Assembly: GCA_049646625.1 (NCBI GenBank)
Contig: JBARWE010000127.1
Span: 1 to 19,072, forward strand
DNA length: 19,072 nucleotides
Direction of reading: 5' to 3'
DNA from: PRO6 sp049646625
Lineage (GTDB): Bacteria; Pseudomonadota; Alphaproteobacteria; Rhizobiales; Xanthobacteraceae
A program made the translations under genes and the position numbers. The notes below the pieces were generated by a model. That model saw nothing but the letters and a program-made list of their open reading frames with translations. It ran no database searches and was not told the origin of the DNA. Positions 13,737 through 19,072 of this stretch are shown here, piece after piece. How positions within the stretch are numbered: position 1 is the stretch's first letter; each line of letters starts with the position of its first letter.

Positions 13737-14411
13737 TTGAGCAGGCAGGCCGAGTTCGCGGTGATCCTCAGGATCAATCCGCTGTTCGCCGATCTCGGTG
13801 AGGAGACGATCGGGCGCATCGCCGCGCTGTGCCGCACGCGGGACCTCGGCGAGGGCGAGGTGCTGTTCCAGAAGGGCGATGAGGGCGATGCGCTCTACGG
13901 CATTCGCCGCGGCCGTATCCGCATCGAGACCGGGGCCGCCGACGGCACCCGGCTGACGCTGAATTTTCTGGGGTCGGGCGATCTGTTCGGCGAGGTCGCG
14001 GTGCTCGACGGCGAACCGCGCACGGCGGACGCCACCGCGACTGAGCCGACCGAACTGTTCGTGCTGCGGCGCGACGACTTCCTCGGCTTTCTGGAGCGCG
14101 AGCCGCGCGTGGCGGTCAAGCTGATCGCGCTGTTGTGCCAGCGCATCCGCTGGATGAGCGAGCGCATGGAGGAATCGGTGCTGCAACCGTTGCCGGTGCG
14201 GCTTGCGCGGCGGCTGTGCGCGCTTGCATCCGATTTCGGCTCCGAAGTGCACATCTCGCAGGAGCAACTCGGCATCTTCGTCGGTGCGGCGCGCGAGAGC
14301 GTCAACCGCCAGCTTCAGCAGTGGCGCAAGGAGGGCGTGGTCGATCTGCAGCGCGGCCGCATCGTGCTTCTGAAGATGAACACGCTGGCGGCGGTGGCGC
14401 GCGGCGGATAG
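13737..14411 (+). CDS. Crp/Fnr family transcriptional regulator, probable cAMP binder
   Basis: This 224-residue regulator has an N-terminal cyclic-nucleotide-binding beta-roll (about 10-125), a dimer helix (about 125-150) and a C-terminal winged helix-turn-helix (about 150-220, with SQEQLGIFVGAARESVNRQL as the DNA-reading segment). The phosphate-binding cassette is intact: FGEVA at 84-88 and PRTADA at 94-99, where E86, R95 and T96 correspond to the E. coli CRP cAMP contacts E72, R82 and S83. There is no N-terminal Fnr-type cysteine cluster. I choose TTG 13737 because GGGGAGGGG lies just upstream; an in-frame ATG at 13695 has no ribosome binding site. It is divergent from the membrane cyclase, suggesting a dedicated cAMP signal/response pair; this link is inferred from position. 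Confidence 0.88.
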   Translation: MSRQAEFAVILRINPLFADLGEETIGRIAALCRTRDLGEGEVLFQKGDEGDALYGIRRGRIRIETGAADGTRLTLNFLGSGDLFGEVAVLDGEPRTADATATEPTELFVLRRDDFLGFLEREPRVAVKLIALLCQRIRWMSERMEESVLQPLPVRLARRLCALASDFGSEVHISQEQLGIFVGAARESVNRQLQQWRKEGVVDLQRGRIVLLKMNTLAAVARGG

Positions 14412-14412
14412 C

Positions 14413-14457
14413 GCATGATCCCGAAAAGTGGGAACCGGTTTTCGGACAAGATCATGC
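14413..14457. repeat. Rhizobiales-type intergenic palindromic repeat
   Basis: The outer arms GCATGATC (14413-14420) and GATCATGC (14450-14457) are perfect inverted repeats. Nested inside are CCGAAAA (14421-14427) and TTTTCGG (14439-14445). This nested palindrome, with its GGAACCGGTTTTCGG core, is of a type I recognise as a very common dispersed intergenic element in Bradyrhizobium, Rhodopseudomonas and relatives. It fills most of the 71-base gap between the convergent Crp-like and RND pump genes, where it could act as a two-way transcript end. Confidence 0.75.
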
Positions 14458-14482
14458 TCGAATAACAGGCTCTCGCGCCGGC

Positions 14483-17400
14483 TTACGGCGTCTTCGTTGC
14501 CGTCGCCGCGGTTGCTGGCGGCTCCCCTTCCGCCGGCGGCGCTGCCTCGTCGCCGTTGCTGCCGACGAGGCGGCGGCTGACGCGCCAGGTGAACTGGCCG
14601 ATGTCGTCCATCAGCATGAACATCGCCGGCACGAACACCAGGGACAGCAGCGTCGAGAACACCAGTCCGCCGATCACGGCGAGCGCCATCGGCGAGCGGA
14701 ATTCGCCGCCGGCGCCGAACGCCAGCGCGCTCGGCACCATGCCGGCCGCCATGGCGATGGTGGTCATGACGATCGGCCGCGCCCGCTTCTGGCCGGCGTC
14801 GATCATCGCCTCGTCGCGCGGCTTGCCTTGGCGGATCGATTCGATGGCGAACTCCACCAGCATGATGGCGTTCTTGGTGACGATGCCCATCAGCATCAGG
14901 ATGCCGATCCACACCGGCGTGGTGAGCTGCTTGCCGGTGATCAGCAGCGCGCCGATCGCGCCGCCGATCGACAGCGGCAGCGAGAACAGGATGGTGATCG
15001 GTTGCAGGAAGGTGCCGAACAGCAGCACCAGCACCGCATAGACCATCATCAACCCGCCGGTGATCGCGGTGGTGAAACCTTCCGACAGTTCGTTGAGGCT
15101 TTCGGCATCGCCCGACTGGTTGACGCTGACGCCGCGCGGCAGGCTTTTCATCACCGGCAGGTCGTAGATCTGCTTGAGCGCATCACCGAGCGCGGCGGTG
15201 CCGACCAGGTCGGCGGCGACGGTCGCCTGCCGCTCGCGGTCGTAACGGTTGATGCTGGTCGGCCCCTGGTCGAGCGTGATGTCCGCGATGACCGACAGCG
15301 GCACCGTGCCGCGGCCGCCGCCGAACGGCACCTGCAGGCGTTCCAGCGTCTGCAGGCTGGCGCGTGCGGCATCGTCGAGCTGCACGCGGATCGGCACCTG
15401 GCGGTCGCCGGCATCGAACTTGGCCAGCGCCGGGCCGACGTCGCCAATGGTGGCGACGCGGATCGTCTCCGACAGCCCTTCCGTGGACACTCCAAGCCGC
15501 GCGGCGAGGTCGGCGCGCGGCCGCACCCGCAGTTCGGGCCGTTCCAGCGCCGTCTCGGCGATCACGTTGGCGATCAGCGGCAGGCGCTTCATCTGCGTCG
15601 CCAGTTCGCTGGCGACGTTGTTGACGATCGCCGAGTCGTTGCCGGTGACGACCAGCGAGATGGCGCGCAGGCCGTTCTCGTCGAGGAACCAGTAGCGGAT
15701 GTCGGGAACGTTTTCGAGGTCGCGGCTGATCGACAGTTCGAGGTCGCGCTGCGTGACGGCGCGCGCGCCCTTCGGCGTATAGTTGATGATCAGCGCGGCG
15801 CGGCGCACCTCCTGCGTGCCCGGCGGCACGCGGCCGCCATCGACGAAGATGCTCTCGATCTCCGGGCGCTTGCGCAGCCGCCGGGTGATTTCCTCGGTGA
15901 TCTTCTCGGTCTGGGCCAGTTGCGTGCCGGGCGGCAGTTCGAGCGCCAGCAGCGAGCGGGCGGAATCCTGCGCCGGCAGAAAGCCCTGCGGCAGCAGGAA
16001 AATCGAGGCGACCGACAGCGCGAACACGACCATTCCGGCAAGCACCGTCAGCAGATAGTGCCGCACCGACCAGGTGACGAGCCTGGTATAGGCGTCGAGT
16101 ACGCGGCCGGGCGGTTTTTCCACATGGGCGTGCGGCTTCATGAAATAGGCCGCCAGCACCGGCGTGACGAAGCGCGCCGCCAGCAGCGAGAAGAACACCT
16201 GCACCGACACCGTGATGCCGAACTGCTTGAAGAACTGCCCGGCGATGCCCGACATGAAGCTTGCGGGGGCGAAAATCGCGATGATGGTCAGGCTGATAGC
16301 GATCACCGCCAGCCCGATCTCGTCGGCGGCCTCCAGCGCCGCGCGGTACGGCGACTTGCCCATGCGCATGTGGCGCACGATGTTCTCGATCTCGACGATG
16401 GCGTCGTCGACCAGGATGCCGGTCGACAGCGTGATGGCGAGGAAGCTCACGAGGTTGAGCGAGAACCCCAGCATGTCCATCGCCCAGAACGCCGGGAAGA
16501 TTGACAATGGCAGCGAGACGGCGGCGATCACCGTGGCGCGCAGATCGCGCAGGAACAAAAACACGACGATGACCGCCAGCATCGCGCCCTCGAACAGGGT
16601 CGAAATCGCGGCCTCGTAATTGCCCTTGGTGAACTCCACCGAGGTATCGATCAGCTTCAGGTCGACGTCGGGATGGGTCTTCTTCAGCGCCTCGATGCGC
16701 TTCTCGATGGCTTCCGCCACCACCACGTCGCTCGCCCCCTTGGCGCGCTTGACGCCGAGCGCCACCACCGGCTCGCCGTTGAAGCGGGCGAAGGTGCGGC
16801 GGTCGGCGATGGTGTCGGTGACGGTGCCGAGGTCGTCGAGCCGCACCTCGCCGCCGGCCGGCAGCGCGATCATGGTGCCGGCCAGTTCGCCGAGTGTGCG
16901 CGCGCCGGCCAGCGTGCGGATCGCCTGGTCGTTGTGGCCGATCTCGGCGCGGCCGCCGGCGACGTCGACATTGGTGCCGCGCAGCCGGCGGCTGACGTCG
17001 AGTGCGGTGAGACCGACTGCACGCAGCCGGTCGGGATCGAGCGACACGAGGATTTCTCGCTCGACGCCGCCGATGCGCTCGACCTGCGCCACGCCGCGCA
17101 CGCCCTGCAGCGCGCGCTTGACCACGTCGTCGACGAACCACGACAGTTGCTCGGGCGTCTTGCCCGGCGCGATCGCGGCATAGGTGACGATCGGCAGCCC
17201 GATCACGTCGACGCGCTGGATCAGCGGCTCATTGACGTTCTGCGGCAGGTTGGCGCGCACCCGCGTCACCGCGTCCTTGATGTCGTTGAGCGCCCGGTCG
17301 GTGTTGGTTTCTAGGCTGAACATGATCGTCGTCACCGACAGCCCGTCGGTGATCGAGGAGGCGATGTGGCGCACGCCCTCGACGCCGGAGACGCCATCCT

Positions 17401-17602
17401 CGATGGTCTTGGCGATCTGGATCTCAAGTTCCGCAGGCGCCGCGCCGAACTGCGCCACCGCGACCGATACCACCGGGATGTCGGCGGCCGGCAGCCGCGT
17501 CACCGCCAGCTTGGTGAAGCTGGTCCAGCCGAGCACCAGCAGGATGATCGAGAACAGCACCGAGGGCAGCGGATTGCGGATCGACCAGGCGGAAATATTC
17601 AT
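14483..17602 (-). CDS. RND multidrug efflux pump, inner-membrane HAE1/AcrB-type transporter
   Basis: This 1039-residue proton-driven exporter has the expected twelve-helix layout with two large periplasmic loops. Helix 1 is at about 13-30. The proton relay is intact: D399 and D400 in STGILVDDAIVEIEN (fourth helix) and K910 in GIVTKNAIMLVEF (tenth helix), matching D407, D408 and K940 of AcrB. That, with the hydrophobic-drug-pump sequence style, separates it from heavy-metal (CzcA) pumps. The C-terminus ends in an Ala/Pro/Thr/Glu-rich tail. The ATG at 17602 overlaps the stop of the adaptor gene as ATGA, so adaptor and pump are translationally coupled. No outer-membrane channel gene is in the window; a shared TolC-like protein elsewhere is probable. 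Substrates cannot be inferred. Confidence 0.96.
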   Translation of the reverse strand: MNISAWSIRNPLPSVLFSIILLVLGWTSFTKLAVTRLPAADIPVVSVAVAQFGAAPAELEIQIAKTIEDGVSGVEGVRHIASSITDGLSVTTIMFSLETNTDRALNDIKDAVTRVRANLPQNVNEPLIQRVDVIGLPIVTYAAIAPGKTPEQLSWFVDDVVKRALQGVRGVAQVERIGGVEREILVSLDPDRLRAVGLTALDVSRRLRGTNVDVAGGRAEIGHNDQAIRTLAGARTLGELAGTMIALPAGGEVRLDDLGTVTDTIADRRTFARFNGEPVVALGVKRAKGASDVVVAEAIEKRIEALKKTHPDVDLKLIDTSVEFTKGNYEAAISTLFEGAMLAVIVVFLFLRDLRATVIAAVSLPLSIFPAFWAMDMLGFSLNLVSFLAITLSTGILVDDAIVEIENIVRHMRMGKSPYRAALEAADEIGLAVIAISLTIIAIFAPASFMSGIAGQFFKQFGITVSVQVFFSLLAARFVTPVLAAYFMKPHAHVEKPPGRVLDAYTRLVTWSVRHYLLTVLAGMVVFALSVASIFLLPQGFLPAQDSARSLLALELPPGTQLAQTEKITEEITRRLRKRPEIESIFVDGGRVPPGTQEVRRAALIINYTPKGARAVTQRDLELSISRDLENVPDIRYWFLDENGLRAISLVVTGNDSAIVNNVASELATQMKRLPLIANVIAETALERPELRVRPRADLAARLGVSTEGLSETIRVATIGDVGPALAKFDAGDRQVPIRVQLDDAARASLQTLERLQVPFGGGRGTVPLSVIADITLDQGPTSINRYDRERQATVAADLVGTAALGDALKQIYDLPVMKSLPRGVSVNQSGDAESLNELSEGFTTAITGGLMMVYAVLVLLFGTFLQPITILFSLPLSIGGAIGALLITGKQLTTPVWIGILMLMGIVTKNAIMLVEFAIESIRQGKPRDEAMIDAGQKRARPIVMTTIAMAAGMVPSALAFGAGGEFRSPMALAVIGGLVFSTLLSLVFVPAMFMLMDDIGQFTWRVSRRLVGSNGDEAAPPAEGEPPATAATATKTP

Positions 17603-18531
17603 GGGCGGCTCGCTTGCGGCTGGTCGGCCTCCTCGGCGGTGATCGCCTTGACGCGGTCGCCGTCGTGCAGCGAGGTGCCCGCGTTGGCGACCACCGTTTC
17701 ACCGTCGCTGACGCCGGCGAGGATTTCGATGGCGGTATCTGAGGCAAGGCCGGTCTGCACGCGGCGGGTCTCGACGACGCCGTCCTTGACCACCTGCACG
17801 CTCTGGTGATCGACCGCGGCGCGCGGCACGGAGATGCCGCAGCTTCGCCGCGCGGCAATGGTGGCGCGGGCGAACTGGCCGATGCGCAGGCTGGGGTGGT
17901 TCGGCAGCGACAGCCGGACATGGCCGAGCTGGCTGCGTGGATCGATCTCGGCCGCGACCTGCCGCACTTTGCCGCTGATCTCGATGTCGTCGGCCAGCAT
18001 GACGCGGGCGCTGGCGTCCTTGTTGAGCTTGAACAGATGCAGGCTCGGCACCTCGGCGTCCAGTTCGAGGTCGCCGTTGACGGCGATGCGGAACATCGGC
18101 CCGGCCTGCGGTGAGGCCGGCGCGCCGGCGCGGGTGCGCACCTCCGTCACCAGTCCTGCGGCCGGCGCCTTGAGGATGGCGGTGGGTTGTGTGCCGCCGG
18201 GCGGGATCAGGCGCGCCAGCTCCTGGTCGGCCTTGACGGTGTCGCCCTCGTTGACCAGCACCTGGGCCACGCGCGCGCCTTCGCTGTCGACGCCGGCGAC
18301 CGCGATCCGACGCGGCGTGACGAAACCGGTGACGCGAACCAGATCGGAGAAGCAGGCATTGGTGGCCCTGGCGACAATCACCGTCGCGCCGGCCGGGGGC
18401 GTGTCCTGGGCAGCAGCGAGAGTGCCGCCCGGGAGCAGCGTCGTCGCCGCAGACAGGGCCAGCAGCGCTGCCGGAATTGCCCACCTCTGGTTGCGGCGCG
18501 GTGGTGGAGCGGTTGCGTTACTGCACGCCAT
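17599..18531 (-). CDS. RND efflux periplasmic adaptor (membrane fusion protein) partnered with the pump
   Basis: This 310-residue adaptor links the RND pump encoded directly downstream to an outer-membrane channel. A signal segment (about residues 17-41, ALLALSAATTLL then AAAQ) is followed by barrel/lipoyl parts (GDTVKADQELARL; LKAPAAGLVTEVRT), a beta-barrel region (GKVRQVAAEIDPRSQLG) and a membrane-proximal domain (VETRRVQTGLAS). Only two cysteines remain after the signal, C60 (RATNACF) and C231 (RRSCGISVP), both conserved in the paralogue at 10117-11031. I start it at ATG 18531, inside the last codons of the TPR gene (14-base overlap) with AAGGAA upstream. The frame is open to 18597, but that would put extra charged residues before the signal. 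Its TGA overlaps the pump start, giving a TPR-adaptor-pump operon. Confidence 0.9.
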   Translation of the reverse strand: MACSNATAPPPRRNQRWAIPAALLALSAATTLLPGGTLAAAQDTPPAGATVIVARATNACFSDLVRVTGFVTPRRIAVAGVDSEGARVAQVLVNEGDTVKADQELARLIPPGGTQPTAILKAPAAGLVTEVRTRAGAPASPQAGPMFRIAVNGDLELDAEVPSLHLFKLNKDASARVMLADDIEISGKVRQVAAEIDPRSQLGHVRLSLPNHPSLRIGQFARATIAARRSCGISVPRAAVDHQSVQVVKDGVVETRRVQTGLASDTAIEILAGVSDGETVVANAGTSLHDGDRVKAITAEEADQPQASRP

Positions 18532-19072
18532 AACCGGCGAATTCCTTGACGATATCAGGATCCATCGCCTTGGCGTTGGCGATGTCGCGCCGGCCATCGT
18601 CGGCGGCGCCGCCGCGGGTCCGGGCGATGCCGCGCCCGTACAGCGATGAGGTCAACCGCGGGTTGGCCTTGAGCGCGGCGTCGAAGTCGGCGATCGCCTC
18701 GCGGGTGCGGTCGCTCTTGAGATGGACGAGGCCGCGGCTGTCGAGCGCATCGACGAAGCCGGGCCTGAGCTTGAGCGCCTCGTTGCAGTCCTTCAGTGCC
18801 GACGCGAGGTCGCCGATGACGGCGCGGGTCCAGCAGCGGTTGTTGAGGGCTTCGACATCGCGCGGGTTGAGGCGCAGCGCTTCGTTGAAATCCTTGATGG
18901 CGAGCTGGTAGGCGCCCTTGCTGGCATAGACCTGACCGCGGCGGTACCAGGAATCCTGATCCTTCCGGTTGGCGGCAAGCTTCTCGCTCAACGTCTTGAT
19001 GGTCGGGTCGCCGGCAAGCGCGGCAGCGCTCGGCTCCTCGCGCGCTGGCTCGGCCGGTTGGACCTCCTGCGC
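18518..19072 (-). CDS. TPR repeat protein, partial (N-terminus outside window)
   Basis: The last 184 residues of a tetratricopeptide repeat protein are present; the frame is open to the right edge, so the start lies beyond 19072. The visible N-terminal part is a Pro/Glu/Ala-rich linker (about 20 residues). Four TPR units follow, with typical pattern residues: WYRRGQVYASKGAYQLAIKDFNEALRLNP, then units containing ALKDCNEALKLRP and AIADFDAALKANP, and a weaker last unit ending MDPDIV. TPR proteins act as scaffolds for protein partners. The low-complexity linker suggests a larger, perhaps secreted or anchored protein, but no signal is visible here. The gene overlaps the adaptor start by 14 bases, so it belongs to the efflux operon. 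Confidence 0.88.
   Translation of the reverse strand, partial: AQEVQPAEPAREEPSAAALAGDPTIKTLSEKLAANRKDQDSWYRRGQVYASKGAYQLAIKDFNEALRLNPRDVEALNNRCWTRAVIGDLASALKDCNEALKLRPGFVDALDSRGLVHLKSDRTREAIADFDAALKANPRLTSSLYGRGIARTRGGAADDGRRDIANAKAMDPDIVKEFAGYGVQ

Noticed and set aside
13518..14912. Upstream extension of the cyclase frame by 465 codons
   Set aside because: The extension is antisense to the Crp-like gene and the pump end; the ATG at 13517 has a ribosome binding site and directly precedes a membrane anchor.
14135..16504. 789-codon open frame opposite the RND pump and running out of the Crp-like gene
   Set aside because: It overlaps two well-supported genes in other frames and has a low-complexity, Arg/His/Gln-rich translation.
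1..19072. CRISPR arrays, tRNA or rRNA genes, insertion sequences, prophage genes
   Set aside because: I searched by eye for regularly spaced repeats, tRNA-like cloverleaves, transposase motifs and terminal inverted repeats and found none.

Overview
The window reads as a chromosomal segment of a high-GC alphaproteobacterium of the order Rhizobiales (Hyphomicrobiales), most probably the Bradyrhizobium/Rhodopseudomonas/Afipia group. This rests on codon use and GC content, on an ornithine decarboxylase with what looks like the alphaproteobacterial speF leader RNA, on a bacterial homospermidine synthase very like the Blastochloris viridis enzyme, and on an intergenic palindrome of a type common in Rhizobiales. 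No transposase, phage gene, CRISPR array, tRNA or rRNA is visible. The genus call is an inference.

Layout. (1) Positions 1-3300, minus strand: a tightly packed operon of a Dcp-type M3 metallopeptidase, a periplasmic DUF1007 protein and a nickel/cobalt transporter cut by the left edge. (2) 3458-3721: a small two-helix membrane protein of unknown function. (3) 3722-10101, plus strand: a polyamine region. A long structured leader precedes ornithine decarboxylase (ornithine to putrescine). A YhbS-like acetyltransferase, a His-rich CDF metal exporter and two adjacent Rnk/GreA-C-terminal-domain proteins follow, and homospermidine synthase (putrescine to homospermidine) closes the region ahead of a strong hairpin. 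(4) 10117-13517, minus strand: a membrane class III nucleotide cyclase (sensor, HAMP, GAF and cyclase domains) followed by an RND periplasmic adaptor without its own pump. (5) 13737-14411, plus strand: a Crp/Fnr regulator divergent from the cyclase, keeping the residues expected for cAMP binding. (6) 14483-19072, minus strand: a TPR protein (cut by the right edge), a second RND adaptor and an HAE1/AcrB-type RND pump, joined by overlapping ends.

How the genes may work together. The polyamine genes form a two-step pathway with RNA-level control at its entry. The cyclase and the divergent Crp-like protein look like a local cAMP signal/response pair placed between two paralogous RND adaptors, so envelope sensing linked to efflux is a reasonable hypothesis that the sequence cannot prove. 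Nothing here is a clearly new defence or mobile system. The most unusual points are the leader RNA with possible alternative folds, the cyclase/Crp/adaptor arrangement, the paired cysteines shared by both adaptors, and the tandem divergent Rnk paralogues.
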